From contig CM060731.1 of NCBI GenBank assembly GCA_030704615.1, forward strand, positions 19,780,001-19,844,000: DNA of 64,000 nt, given 5' to 3'. A program made the translations under genes and the position numbers. The notes under the pieces were generated by a model. That model had not been told where the DNA came from, made no database searches, and saw only the letters and a list, made by a program, of their open reading frames with translations. Positions 34,860 through 46,857 of the stretch are shown piece by piece (within the stretch, counting starts at the first letter, position 1; each line of letters opens with the position of its first letter). Source of the DNA: Takakia lepidozioides. Lineage: Eukaryota; Streptophyta; Takakiopsida; Takakiales; Takakiaceae.

Positions 34860-37435
34860 TGTTCGTATCAAGACTTTGTCCATCCCTTCCCGGTCTTTTC
34901 TCTTGGCACCCCATCCGAAAACAACCCAAGTACATCAGGCGGGAGCCATGGGCGAGACGCCCCCCCACGGTACTGGACGATGATGACGATGACAGTGATA
35001 GTGACAGTGACAACAACAATGAGCATGGAATTAACCAGGAGGATGTGCAAGCCATGGAGGATCTCTTAATGCATCATGTGGGCGCTGATGCATCCTATGA
35101 AGAGGGAACCCGGCCAATCGATGATCCTGAAATGGCCCCCTCAAATGACATGGAGAGGGAGATGAGAACTCCTTTGTACGAAGGGGCGAAAGTGAGTCGA
35201 CTTTCAACAATCTTACTTTTGCTCAATCTTCAAATTCGATTTGGCATAAGTAATGTTGGGATGTCTGCCATAATGCGAACTATTGCAGACTATATCCTTG
35301 CTCCACACTTGAAACCCAAGATGCCACGGTCGCGGAAAGAGGCGCGTGAAGTCTTGGACTCTGTGGGGATGGACTATAAGATTTTTTATGCATGTCCATG
35401 TGATAAAACCCTATACTACGGAGAGGATTCGCATCTCACCAAGTGCCCAAAGTGCAAGAAAGACCGATATCGGGATGATGTCCAAGGGAAAAAAGTACCA
35501 CGCAAGGTATAAGCGCCATTCCCCCTCGCATGAAGATTATTTTCTTTAATCTTCTCAATGTATGTAAAGTGTATTCCACAAAGTTTAGGGTTTAGAGAGT
35601 AGTACTCATGCAAGATCTGATTGTGGTTTTGGAAGGAGTGAGTGAGGAGTGGAAGGAGCGACGTTTGGTTTTGACCATTCACACCCAAATGAGGGAGATG
35701 CTGCATAAAGGGAAAGACATAAGGGTGTTGTATTATGTGTGCTAATGGGATGATTACATGTGGGGGGCGTGGGGTATTTCATCCTAGAAAATGCATTACT
35801 TTCCGATCATCCTGCGATTGAGGGCACAGTTTCGAAGCCCCGAATTGGCCATACTCATGAGATGACACGCCTCACATCGGAGCCCCCCGGGAAAGGTGTG
35901 CGGGCCACAAGATTCACAAGCATGGAGGCATATTGAAGAGATGTGGCCTTTTCTTTGGAGGACCCACGACATGTCCACCTCGGCTTCTCCTCGGATGGGG
36001 TCAACCCATTCTCTGTCCAATCATGTAGTCATTCCACCATGGTGAACTACAACATCCCTCCGTATCTTTCAATTAAAAAAGGCCATATCATGTTGGCTGC
36101 CATTGTGCCAGGTGAGTGTACTCATTTCATGTTTATTATTGCCTTCGACTTTACATTAAATTTCTGATCTCTGACGCAATTCGGATGCAAGATTGATGAG
36201 TGACATAATCATGGAGTAAGACGTGTAATTCATTTTGTAGTATAATCTGCATATTAGTGGAGCATTGAAACAATGATGTGAATGTCTCATAGGGAAAAAA
36301 CAAGTGGCAAACATGGACACGTACTTGCGATCTCTTGTTGATGAACTTAAAGAGCTATGGAGGGGGGTCCCGACATTGGATGCAGCTTCACTTGACCCTA
36401 TGGCCGGACAATCTTTTCAGATGAGAGACATTTTGCTTTGGACAATGCATGATTATCCAGGTATATTATGTTCCCCATGAACAACCCGCGTACATTCACT
36501 TGTCAATGCCGGATAATATCGATGATGATTGGGATTGATTGAAGTAGCGGCGACAGTCTTGTGCACCGTAGTGGGGTAGATGGCATTATGGGCCATGCAC
36601 ATGACAACTTTTTGTTTTTGCTAATTTGGCGGGATGTGTAGTACATGACTAACTGTTTGCTCGGGGCTAACCACCAAAGGGTACCATGCATGCTTGCATT
36701 GTGGCGATGATCTTGATGCACATAGCTCCCGCCATCTTCACAAGATGATGTATCCCAACTACCGCAAATTTCTTCCTATGAGCCATCGATGGAGAAGAAG
36801 AGAGAAACACTTGTTTGATGGCAAAGATAAAGTACGTCCCTCCCCTATGACACCGTCCGGGCAGTTTTGGGAGGACCGATGGAAGGAGGCCCATGCGGGC
36901 ACGGACGGTGAAGTGGACGTGCCCGACAGGAAACGACTTTCAATCTTCTACGAGTTGCCATATTGGGCGGTACATATTCCACAAAAACATCGTCAATTTC
37001 CCTATGCATGCATGTGATATTGCACATTTGGTATGCGTTGCATTGTCACTTTCACGTAAAAAAATTTGTGTAAGTCTTTGTGGGTGGGGATATATGTAGG
37101 ACCTGAAGATTCGTCATCTTCTAGATCCCATGCATATTGAGAAGAATGTCTGCTCGTCCTTTTTTCGGGTTCTTCATGGCACGCCGGCAAAGAAGGGAGT
37201 GGCTGCAAAAGGAGATTCTATCGGTGTTAGAAAGAAGCTTGAGGAGCAGGGTCGCAATGCGCCATCTATGGGCTGAACAAAATGGTGTGGACCCAAAGGG
37301 TGTTGTACAGTGGAAGTATTGGCGCGCACCTTGGCAATGGACAAAGGAGGAATACAAGAAAGTGATAGCCACCATAAGTGCTGTCCGAACACCAACTGAT
37401 TATGGTCATTCCTCCATACGAAGACAATCTATAGA
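34860..37435 (+). pseudogene. CACTA transposase (TNP2-like), exons with indels
   Basis: Plus-strand pieces in the correct order. 34860-35512: acidic Asp/Ser stretch, GAKVSRLSTILLLLNLQ, GMDYKIFYACPCDKTLYYGE, KCPKCKKDRYRDD (a Cys-rich zinc site). About 35955-36110: SSDGVNPFSVQ, YNIPPYLSIKKGHIMLA (Asp-containing core). 36300-36460: VDELKELWRGV, ILLWTMHDYPG. 36680-37000: GYHACLHCGDD, LSIFYELPYWA. About 37100-37435: LKIRHLLDPMHIEKNVC and a basic segment. Intron-like gaps, with gtg/gta donors, separate them. Together they match the plant transposase_21/TNP2 family. One frame shift lies near 37170. It would bind element ends and catalyse excision; not intact here. Confidence 0.75.
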
Positions 37436-38962
37436 TTGGGAGGCTTATTCCGGTGGATTTGCTTCAAAGAGTTGGAAGAAGCAGATTTTCCACGCATGAA
37501 GAAGGAGGCGGCGGAGGTAATGTGTATGTTGGAGATGCACCTTCTTCCCTCTTTCTTTGACATCCAAGTGCACTTGGTAGTGCACTTAGTGGAAGAGGCT
37601 TCGATTGCCGGCCCCGTTCATTCTCGGTGGATGTACTTCCTTGAGCGTTATATGAAGACTTTGAAAGGATTTGTAAGACAAATGACGCACCCGGAGGGTA
37701 GCATGGCGGAGAGGTATACGTTGCAAGAAGCTATGTTCTATTGCACGGAGTACATGGCAAGGGTGGATGAGGAAGCCCCTTGGATGTGGAAGGAAGAGGA
37801 GGATGCACGAACCAAGGACATCGTTTTGCCCAAAAAATCGAAGACGGTAAAATTGCCGACCTTGGTGATTGAGCAAGCGCATGACTTCATACTGAAGAAC
37901 ACCCCATCCATACATGAATGGGAGACAAGATACAATAATTTTGTTTAGCAACGAGAGGATGAGACGCTTGCATGGAGGCGGAACCATCCAAGGCCGGTTA
38001 TTAGATGCCCACGACGAGGAACGGGCTGCCGGAATGTTCATTCACAAAATTTGCCCATGGAATTGCAGCCTCTAAGTTCATTCCAACAGTGGCTTCGGAC
38101 TTCAGTTTATGACGCCGTTGCTCAAGGAGATGTGGTTTCAGATTTGGTGCAAGACATTGCAAGGGGCCCCTCTCAATTCGCGACCTCATACACGGCGCTT
38201 TGGGTTCACGGTCGTCATTTCCGCATTCGTGTTCTTGACATGAAGCGCAAAACAACCTTTGATTCTGGCTTGTGTGCCACATATTGGCAAGACTCCATGT
38301 GGGGCAAGGGAGATACACGACCTGCTATGAACAACCTTGAGTACATTGGAGAGCTTGAGAGTATACTCCAACTTCAGTATACAAGGTACCGGCCTCTTCT
38401 CTTCAAGGGAAGGTGGTTCCAGCCACATCTTGTGGGGCCCTCCGCAACACTAGTGCAAGATGATTGTGGTTTCATGCGCGTCAATGCAGATAGGCTCAAC
38501 CCTACTCATCGTCCCTCCGATGAGCATTTTTCACGGCCTTCAGATATGGAGCAAGTTTTTTTCTTCGATGACAAAACAAGAGGGGGGAATTGGAAGGTGG
38601 TTGTGCATGCTCAGCCAAGAGGAAGACGTATCTATCATGGTCTCGGATCTCCATGGGGTGAGGCAATTGCGGTGGACGGAGAGACTGGTCATAATGATGC
38701 TAATGATGGAGGTTGGGTAGAGAGGGTAGAAGAGGATGCTGACGCCCCGGATAATGCATCCTGGACCCTATATGATGAAGCTCTAGAAGATACGGATGTT
38801 GGAGAAGGAGACGGAGACACGGCCATTGACAACGAGGTGGAGGATGATTTGGAAGTGCCTTTTGAGGGCCGGGCCATTCATGATGATGACTCCGATGACC
38901 AAGAAGACTTGCAGCTTGATGAGGATGAAGAGGCTCCGGATGATGATGTTCAAGTTGATTAG
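37436..38962 (+). pseudogene. Transposase C-terminal part with DUF4218- and DUF4216-like regions, one in-frame TAG
   Basis: One continuous frame of about 508 codons broken by a single TAG at 37946-37948. Before it lies the DUF4218-type block: LPSFFDIQVHLVVHLVEEA, SRWMYFLERYMKTLKGFVRQ, EGSMAERYTLQEAMFYCTEY. After it lies the DUF4216-type block: GRHFRIRVLDMKRKT, then FKGRWFQP, DMEQVFFFDD, GGNWKVVVHAQPR. The Asp/Glu-rich tail ends at 38962. These domains regularly follow the TNP2 core in plant CACTA elements. The residue after the TAG begins QRED, so a Gln codon (CAG) at the stop is plausible. Otherwise this is one of the best kept parts of the element. Confidence 0.8.
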
Positions 38963-39299
38963 ACACAAAATCAAAGCTACACAACAATGCTCGCACCGAA
39001 CTGGACCCATCTCTTCGATTGATTGTACATGTACATGCATATTGTACTTTACTTCTATGATTCATCAAATATGGCTGTGGCTGGTAGTCTTTCAAGAAAG
39101 AAGGCAGAAGCAATGAATATGTTGGAGCAACACATACAGATGTGGTATTAAGAGAATTATCAAAATGAATGTCACAATCTACAAGAAGGTCCACAAAAAC
39201 AAGCTAAACCATAAAGAAAAACAAACACCCTACCCCTGTACCATATGAAAAAAAAAAAAACTAAGAACCCCCAAAGGCCCTAAACCTAAACCTAGAAAG

Positions 39300-39885
39300 C
39301 CCTGCTGTCGCTGCCTGCGACCCCACGCGTCGCCACCTGCGACGCGGTTAGGCCGGGGGTCGCAAACGGCGATGGCCAACCGTCGCCATCTGTGACCTGT
39401 TTTTTTTTTAATGGATTTATGAGGCTGGGGGTCGTACACGGTGATGGCCAGCCGTCGCAAACTGTGACCCGTTTTTTTTTTTTTTTTTCGCAAGAATAGG
39501 GCAGCCGGGCAGTTTGCGACGCCCGGCCGTTGCAGGGGCCTTTTGCCCTTCATGCCACCATGCGACGGCCTAGCGTCGCAAGAAAGGGCTGCGATGAAAG
39601 AAATGGCAAGAAAGGGTTTTTTTTTTCCGACATGCGACGAGCGGCCGTCGCCAGAAAGGGCTGTCTTCTGCCCTTCGCTAGGGGCGACGCTTGGGCGTCG
39701 CACGGAAGGGCTGCCATTTGCCCTTCATCACTCCGTGCGACGGCCAGGCGTCGCCGCCTGGCCCCGGCGCTAGGTGGCGACCCGCGGGATTTTGTTGCGA
39801 CGGCCCGGCGTCGCAAACACGCTCCACGGGGTTGGCGTCGCACGCTCGGCGCCGCACGGGGCGTAGGGATGCGGCTGGCGTCGCA

Positions 39886-39926
<41 letters not shown>

Positions 39927-39939
39927 ATTTGCTATAGTG
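39300..39939. repeat. Subterminal repeats, poly-C run and right TIR of the CACTA element
   Basis: At 39300-39890 about a dozen imperfect inverted or direct copies of a GCGACGGCC / GGCGTCGCA motif occur, typical of CACTA subterminal transposase sites, with A or T runs between. A run of about 38 C (39889-39926) precedes the 13-bp terminus at 39927-39939. Confidence 0.7.
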
Positions 39940-40620
39940 GGCTAAGGGACGTAGGGGGTCCGGAGGGTGTGCATGGCAGGGGAGTAGGTGAAGGTAGCTT
40001 GGGCGTAGGTTGATAGCCAGGCATGCTTGCTTTGGCTTGAAGGGTTGCGGTGAGGATGTTTTTAAAGAGAAATGGGAATTTGGTAGAGATAGTGTTGACC
40101 GCTTGTGGGGTGTCGGTAATGTGTTCCAGATGTGCACCCAGTATTTGATGAACATCTCCTGGTTTAGTTTGTAGTAGGTGGAGGGATTCTTGAAGGTTAT
40201 ATAAATAGTGTGGTGGTGCTAGGTATTCATGGGGCTGTGCAAGTAGTTTTTGCAGTTGTTATAGGAGCAAGCGTACATGCGTGTCTGGGTGGGTCTCAAA
40301 ATAGTCATTGCATATAGAGGGGATCGGGGATACGGTGATGATTAGCGAGAAGAGGATATGTTGCATAGGGTATGCATGGAGTTTATGGGTGACTTTCACT
40401 AGTGATGGGTTGTGCCAAGCTGATATACCGAAGGTGGCTATTGGGTAGGTAGGTTTCCGGTTATTGGTGGGTGGGTTAAGAAAGAATGGAAAGAAGTGCT
40501 TGCTGAGGTGCTGGTATGAAGGGTGAGTGGGACTGTTTTTGGTTGGAAGTATAAGTTATATTTTTTTTGGTGATCTTTGGGAAGTTTGTTTATGATATTG
40601 GCGATGGTAGAGGGGCCTGG
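39940..40620. other. Spacer between two elements; no gene seen
   Basis: G/T-rich on the plus strand with no supported reading frame. Confidence 0.4.
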
Positions 40621-41997
40621 TGTCGCGCACCTAACTTCGGTTAGCTCCCCTTCAAGTCATAGTTACCCGCTTTGATGCACGCACCTAACTCCCAACCTGG
40701 CCGCCGGACCAACTCGGAGCTTCGGCTGCTCACCGAGACATAACGGTCCCCCTTTACTCTTCCAACAGACCCTCCACCAATTTGGGCCTAGTGGAAAATT
40801 CCCTTTGGTAGATGACAATCCGGAATAGCTCCCCACTCCTTGGTCGCTTTCCGGCTTGCTCGCTTTCTCATTAGTTTTTGGTCACCAACGGGCTTGCACC
40901 GTTCTCGGGGTTACTACTCCCTATATATACTTCTGTGACTGTCCGTGGGGGTTTCATAAACAACCATGCCATTTTATGGCGAACCACCACGAAGACCCTC
41001 TATTCCCGGTGATGAGTCGCGGTGAGTCTTGGCCCACCCACCACGGTCCCATTGGACCGTGATGAGTCCCAAAACTCCCCACGACTCCCACCACAAGGTC
41101 TCCGCCCCATGGTGAGTCCTATGCCACCCCCACTAAGTCCCGCTAAGCTACCACCACCCCTTGTGGAGCCACCCCCACCGCAACCCGGTGTGCGGGGCTC
41201 CACCTAGTGAGCGCCTCCGCCTCCTTGAGTGCCTTGGGCACCCAAGGGTGCTTCAGCCCCCCGTACCTATCGCTGCCACTGCCCCCACCACAGGGGCAGC
41301 CCCTCCTGCGTCCCGACCCCCTGCCCTCAAGGCAAAGGGTTGCGACACACACCCCTACCAACAGGGAGTCGATGTCCTCATCGACTTGTCCATTTTGTAG
41401 AAACGAACATCCAAGTTGTGGCGTCCCACATCAAGGAGTTTGTTTCCGCACCATGGCGTCCCATGGCAAAGAACCAAACCCCACACTTGACTCTACTCTC
41501 CACTAGCTAGTTCGGCCGACTTCCTCCAAGTCCCGGCCAAGGGTGGAGCCTCTCAAGCTCCACCCAATGCACTCTTCTTGGCCTACTTCAAGGCCAATGA
41601 ACGATCCTCCCCGAGGATCGAATCGCCTTACTGCAACAACATTGCTTGCGACCGCTCATGATGCCGCTTTTGGCATCACCTTGAGCAAGGGTTCACCTTG
41701 AACCCTTTTTTACGAGGACGATAACCTTGAACCAACCGTACGCCCCAATCACTACAATTGGGTCTGCCTTGGAATGCTGGCCTGGGGTACGGGAACACGC
41801 CGAAGCCGCACTACGACTTCGTCCCGAGGCTACACAATTATAGTACGTGAACGGAAGCACGTAGCTTCCGCGTTAGCCCGCACTACAAGGCAACCCCCTC
41901 GGTAGCGCAGTTACAGTACGCGCACGCGCCTGGTGCGCACTAGCACGTGAACTCCCCAAAGAAGGCGCAAGTTTCCTTGCCCCTTGGATGGGGGTCA
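40621..41997 (-). repeat. 3' LTR of the chromovirus
   Basis: Outer end TGTCGCGCACC at 40621 equals the inner end of the other LTR. The inner limit is set at TGACCCCC (minus strand from 41997), after a purine-rich GAAATCGGG; this end is approximate because the 5' LTR is truncated and cannot confirm it. Confidence 0.65.
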
Positions 41998-42254
41998 CCC
42001 GATTTCGGCACTACGCAAACACATGATTAATCCAATTTACCTCTCCCACTTTTGTAAGCCAACATGCATTCTACACACTAGCCAACCATACCATGCATCA
42101 CCATTCTAAACAAAAATAGGAGGCGCAACATTTGGAAACCATTTCATTTATAACAAAATTTGTACAACACAAGTTTTTGCAATCAGATTCCTGAGCTAGC
42201 TAAGCCGGGCTAAGCATGCATTTCCTCTCCCACGATCCAAGGTTGATGTCCCCA

Positions 42255-43290
42255 TCAACGCTTCTTTCGCTTTTGAGGTCGCCCTTCGAAAGTTGCAACC
42301 GCCTCAGATGCGTTTCCCATTTCTGAGGCACGCACCCAAGATGCCTCTCCATGATGATAGCCCTTCCATTTCACGAGATACTTTGTTTCTCAATTCTTGA
42401 ACCTCCTCAACTTAAGCACTGCCTCCACCTCGTACTCAGGTTTATTTTCATGATCCAACAGCACAGGTGGCGGACGCAACACTTGATGCTGATTCGGACG
42501 CGCTTCATCTTTGAAGTACGGCTTCAAAAAGGAGACGTGGAATACCGGATGCACCTTGCTGTTTGCCGGTAGCTCCAATTCATACACATCCTCATTCATA
42601 ACCTTCCGGATGCGAAAGGGTCCCGCATACGGAGGTACGAACTTCGGACTCACTTCCGGAGGTAGTCGGAAATTCTTGATGTTCAACCAGACCTCCGTGC
42701 TTGCCTCAAACTTAACTTCCCTCCGCTTCCGATTCACCTGCCTTTCATACCGTTTCCTAGCTTTGGCAATGTTGTACTTTGCGAGCTTCAACAAAAGCTC
42801 ACGTTCTTCCAGTATCACCGCTGCTGCCGGTTCTTCAACGTCCTGGGCGACCCAACTTGTCGGCACCAGAGGTGCTTTTCCATAGACCAATACGAAAGGG
42901 GAAACTCCCATTGCGGAGTGTTTTGTGTTATTATAACAGAACTCTGCCGTATCCAAGTGTTTCACCCAGTCCGATTGGTCTCCCGACACGTAATTTCGCA
43001 AGATCTGCTTCACCACGGAATTCACCCTTTCCGTTTGGCCGTCTGTTGTAGGTCGGAAGGCGGTGCTCATCTTGAGCCTTGTCCCCATTTTCTTCCAAAG
43101 TGCCCTCCAAAATTTACTTGTAAACTTTGGATCGTGGTCCGAGACAATATCCTTCGAGAGTCCATGATGCTTGAAGACGTGGGCAAAATAAAGTCGCCCC
43201 GTCTCCTGCGCCATTGCTGTCTCCTTGGTGGGGATGAAATGACCCATTTTACTGAACCTATCCACCACCACCATGATTGGCTTCGAATCA
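42255..43290 (-). pseudogene. Integrase core and chromodomain of the chromovirus
   Basis: Integrase: MVVVDRFSKMGHF, SDHDPKFTSKFW and TDGQTERVNSV give an apparently intact D-D-E. Then the C-terminal PFVLVYGKAP and GPFRIRKVMNEDVYELELP follow. The chromodomain (about 42430-42290) reads YEVEAVLKLRRFKN, then TGA (42392-42390), then ETKYLVKWKGYHHGEASW; it ends at a basic tail and stop at about 42255. The TGA falls where chromovirus relatives usually have Arg. The chromodomain tethers integration to marked chromatin. Upstream the frame is joined to 43488-43288 by a lost A in an A-run. Confidence 0.88.
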
Positions 43291-43734
43291 TTTTGACAGC
43301 GGCATAGCAGTCATGAAATCCATCGAGACACTTTCCCAAGACCCCTCTGGAATCGGCAAGGGTTGTAACAGTCTCGCTTGCTTTTTGTACTCGCTCCGGT
43401 TTTGTTGGCATGTGATGCATGTCTTGACATACTCCTCGGCCTCCTCCCTCAGTTTGGGCCAGAAATACTCTTTCTTCAAGAGTGCCACGGTGCGCTTGGC
43501 TCCGCCGTGGCCCGCAAGCGGGCCATCATGGCATTATCTCAAGAGACTATCTCTGATCCCTCCCTTCGGCACGTAGAGACGCTTTTGCTTGTACCGGAGC
43601 AGTCCATTTTGAAAGTGGAACTGCGATTTAACCCCCATCCTCAAGTCCCGCATCACGGACTTCGCCATCTCATCCTTCCGGTAAGCCTTCCGGATCTTCC
43701 TTTGAAGCGCCGTCTCGCCCCTGTACACCAACAT
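43288..43734 (-). pseudogene. Integrase zinc-binding region of the chromovirus
   Basis: Two frame pieces: 43734-43534 with the basic linker (KRLYVPKGGIRDSLLR), and 43488-43288 with YFWPKLREEAEEYVKTCITCQQNRSEYKKQ (CITC pair of the HHCC site) and MDFMTAMPLSK carrying the first catalytic Asp. A stop separates the first piece from RNase H at 43734. Confidence 0.75.
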
Positions 43735-43737
43735 GAG

Positions 43738-44148
43738 CTACTGCTTTCTACTTAAAGCATCGGCCACCACATTGTCCCGTCCCGGTTTGTACTGGATATC
43801 CACGTCGAACACCGCCAAAGTATCTTGCCACCTAAGTTGTTTTGGGGACAACTTAGGCTGCGTGGCAAAATACTTCACCGTGACATTGTCCGTGAACACC
43901 TTCACCGGGTTGGAACCAACATAGTGGCGCCAAAGCTCAAGGCAATGCACCACCGCCTTCATTTCCTTCTCATGCGTAGGCCACCGTCGCTCCACTTCAT
44001 TCAGTTTCTTACTTTCGTAAGCCACTGGACGTCCATCCTGCATGAGTACTCCCCCTATTGCGAAGTCCGACGCATTCGTATGAATCTCAAATGGACGGTC
44101 GAACTCCGGGATTTTGAGGATTGGAGCTTCCGCCATCCACTGCTTCAA
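43738..44148 (-). pseudogene. RNase H of the chromovirus, first active-site Asp changed to Asn
   Basis: Degrades the RNA strand during reverse transcription. Shows EIHTNASDFAIGGVLMQ (TDAS expected, Asn found), HEKEMKAVVHCLELWRHY, FTDNVTVKYF and ends YKPGRDNVVADALSRKQ, the usual end of RNase H in plant gypsy elements. The Asn codon fits a G-to-A transition. Confidence 0.85.
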
Positions 44149-44313
44149 CTCGGCAAAAGCTTAGCCACAAAAGGTGTTCCATACCCAGACTTTGGATTTA
44201 CACAGAAGGTCTGACAGCGGCCCCGCGATCTTGGCAAAATTTCTCACATACTTCCGGTAATAAGAGGCGAGTCCTAGGAAGGATTGCACTCCCGGGACCG
44301 AAGTCGGAGGTTC

Positions 44314-44966
44314 TCAGTCCAAGATCGCCCTCATATTTCTGTCATCCATTTTGATCCCAACCTGTGTAATCACATGCCCTAGGAACTCCACTTTTGTGAC
44401 CCCGAATTCGCACTTTGAAGCTTTGGCATACAGCTTCCCTTCCCGCAATTTTTGGAACACCCTTTTGAGGCGCTCCAGGTGCTCTTCCTTTGTTTTCGAG
44501 TACACCAAGATGTCGTCGATGTACACGATCACAAAGTCATCTAGCCACTCCTGGAAAAGGCTGTTCATTAGCGTGCTAAAGGTCGCGGGTGCGTTGGTGA
44601 GTCTAAAAGGCATCACCAAGAATTCATACGACCCATATCTTGTCCTGCACGCGGTTTTCTCCTCATCTTTTTCCGCCACTCGGATTTGATGGTAGCCGGA
44701 GCGCAAATCGATCCGGCTGAAATACTTCGCTCCTGCCAACCGATCGAAGAGGTCGTCGATTCTTGGCAAAGGGTACCGGTTCTTGATGTCACCTTATTCA
44801 GAGCCCTGTAGTCAACACACATCCGCAGTGTCCCATCCTTCTTGTCTGCGAATAGCACCGGGGCTCCGTAAGGTGACTTACTCGGCCGGATGTACCCCTT
44901 TGACATTAGATCCTTGAGCCGAGTCTTCAGCTCGATCAACTCTCTGTGGCTCAACCGGTAGGGCAC
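44314..44966 (-). pseudogene. Reverse transcriptase of the chromovirus
   Basis: The N-terminal piece (44966 to about 44790) has [39 protein letters not shown]. After a one-base shift at about 44790 the core continues: [50 protein letters not shown] (YIDD intact), [17 protein letters not shown]. Linked upstream to the protease frame through TAG at 44969-44967. Confidence 0.88.
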
Positions 44967-45560
44967 CTAGGTAGGCGGCTCCGATCCTGGTATCATCTCA
45001 ATCTTGTGGTCAACTCCTCTTCGCGGTGGCAAACCGCTTGGTAAATCCTCCGGCATCACATCCTGGTATTTCTCCAAAATCCCCTTGATCCAATCTGGGC
45101 TCGGCTCCCCATCACCTTCTCCCTTCACTTGTCTTACATAAAGCAAAAACTGGGGCTCGTGTGACTCCTCCACGGCCCACTCCTTTGCTGACAAGAGGTT
45201 TATTCGCCCTCCCACTGGGTTGGGCGTTTCCGACACTCTTAAAACTTTGCCACCATTCCCACACGGTAGCGTGACTATTCTCTTGCGGCCATCTATGACT
45301 GCTCCGGATTTGCTCAAAAATGTCATCCCCAAAATGAGATCCACTTCATCGATCTAGCAAATGGTGAAGTTCTCACGTCCCTCCCAACTCCCGAGCTGAA
45401 GAGGAATATCGAACGCCAACCTCGTCGCCAATTGTGGTTCTCCTTTGGCAGAACGCACCTCAATAGAGCCCCCACATCACTTGTCGGGAGTCCCAGCTTC
45501 CGTGTCGTTGCCGGTGTCATGAAGGAGTGCGACGCTCATGTGTCCACCAACAACGACACG
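44967..45560 (-). pseudogene. Protease region of the chromovirus
   Basis: The active-site triplet is damaged: LLVDT is followed by TGA (45538-45536) where the Gly of D-T-G should stand. Then ASHSFMTPATTRKLGL follows, with the second block DLILGMTFLSKSGAVID at about 45330. A shift lies between the two pieces (about 45350-45400). Confidence 0.75.
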
Positions 45561-46802
45561 TTAGTTCCGGAAATTATCCCACTCACGAACAATAACTGAC
45601 TCCCTTTACGCAGGGCGCCAGTTTCTTGATACAACTCACAAGAGTAGTTGCCTATCTTGCAAGTCTTGGCGACCACCGCTTCCACCAAGCGGCTGATGGA
45701 ATCTTCCGACAGCTCTGTGGTCGCCCGAGTCATGTTCAATTGTCGGGGTTTTGTGCACTTCTTAGCCATGTGCCCGGGCTCCCCGCAATTAAAACACACC
45801 CCATCAAAGGTCGCCTTCTGTCCGCCATAAGCTGCCGCACCTGATTTTCCTTGCGGAGCACCGAGTGCCGCCTTGACGTGAGAAGGACCTCCCTTTGATT
45901 TCCACGTGCCATTGTCGCCGCGTGGCCTATCCCACTTCTTTTCCGGTCGGAATGAGTCACCCTCCCGCCGGGTCTTCTTGTGGTTCAGCTCCGTACGGCC
46001 TTGTCTTTCGCCCCTAGGGACATCCGAGAAACATTCAGCCATCTCAATTGCCTCGTTCAAAGTCTTAGGTGACTTCTCCTCCAACTTCTGCCTGGCCCAT
46101 GGGGCTAGTCCCGCCCCAAAGTTTTTGGTTCTGCCATGTCCGCGACTTCGAGTAACAGCACATTGAAAGCCTGAACATATCCCCGAATGTCATCCGTTTG
46201 CTTTAGATTCCTCATCTTGTCCCGGGCGAGCCAGGATGCGTTGAGGGGCACAAACTGTCTCTTCATCCTTGAACCCACTCCAGTTCAAGGTTTTCGGGTT
46301 TGGACCTCGGTCGTGAAGGCGCTTCTGCCACCATTGTTGAGCATAGCCCCTTAAATAGGTGGAAGCCACTTCCACCCGATCCTCGTCACTCAACTTGGCC
46401 GCCCGGAAGTACTGCTCTAGCTTCAAGAGCCAGGTGTTGAGTGCCTTCCGATTTCGGACGCCCTCGAAGGTGCCGGGTTCCTTAGGCTTCACCTTAAACT
46501 TTGCCTTAGTGGAAGTGACATTAGCCGCCTTCAACACGTCTTTCAACGTCCCGCCAAAACTGCGCCAACAACCCTTCCCAAAAGGCTGCTGGTATGGGAG
46601 ACATCTGTTGGTCTGTCGGAGCTCTCAGGGATTCCTTGGGCTCCGACTCCTCAGATTCCTCTTGTTCTTGAGTGGCCTCGCTTTCAAAAGCATGCATCAC
46701 TTCCTCAAATGGCCGCTTCGGTGGCACATCGCCCCCATCGGGCTCACCAGGATCATCATCTTTCGGGCCGTTCCGCTTTTGCTTTGGCTTGCTCGACCCC
46801 AT
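45536..46802 (-). pseudogene. Gag of the chromovirus
   Basis: Likely ATG at 46802-46800 (MGSSKPKQKRNG), 42 bases downstream of the PBS. An acidic N-terminus, then after a shift near 46530 the capsid region LNTWLLKLEQYFRAAKLSDEDRVE, GYAQQWW. After a second shift near 46270 it continues with LNASWLARDKMRNLKQTDDI. The last piece has one zinc knuckle, CFNCGEPGHMAKKC (about 45800). Coats the RNA genome in particles. Confidence 0.8.
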
Positions 46803-46843
46803 GATGAGGCCGATCCCAAGGACGATCGCGTACTGAACTCTAA

Positions 46844-46855
46844 GCTCTGATACCA
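46844..46855 (-). other. Primer-binding site for initiator tRNA-Met
   Basis: Minus strand TGGTATCAGAGC, two bases inside the 5' LTR end (…GCGACA, CT, TGGTATC). This 12-mer is the standard plant tRNA-iMet PBS and fixes both LTR boundary and orientation. Confidence 0.95.
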
Positions 46856-46857
46856 AG

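Larger units (their letters stand above)
32209..39939 (+). mobile_element. CACTA (EnSpm)-type transposon with SET ORF; right TIR only
   Basis: Right terminus ends ATTTGCTATAGTG at 39939, i.e. CACTATAG read inward on the other strand, as expected for CACTA termini. It is preceded by GC-rich subterminal repeats. Genes: SET ORF, then the transposase exons with DUF4218- and DUF4216-like regions. The matching left CACTATAG terminus was not found before 32209, so the left limit is a gene border rather than an element border. Confidence 0.7.

Noticed and set aside
39550-40155. 201-residue minus-strand frame with poly-Gly and several overlapping frames
   Set aside because: Derived from poly-C and the GCGACG subterminal repeats of the CACTA end.
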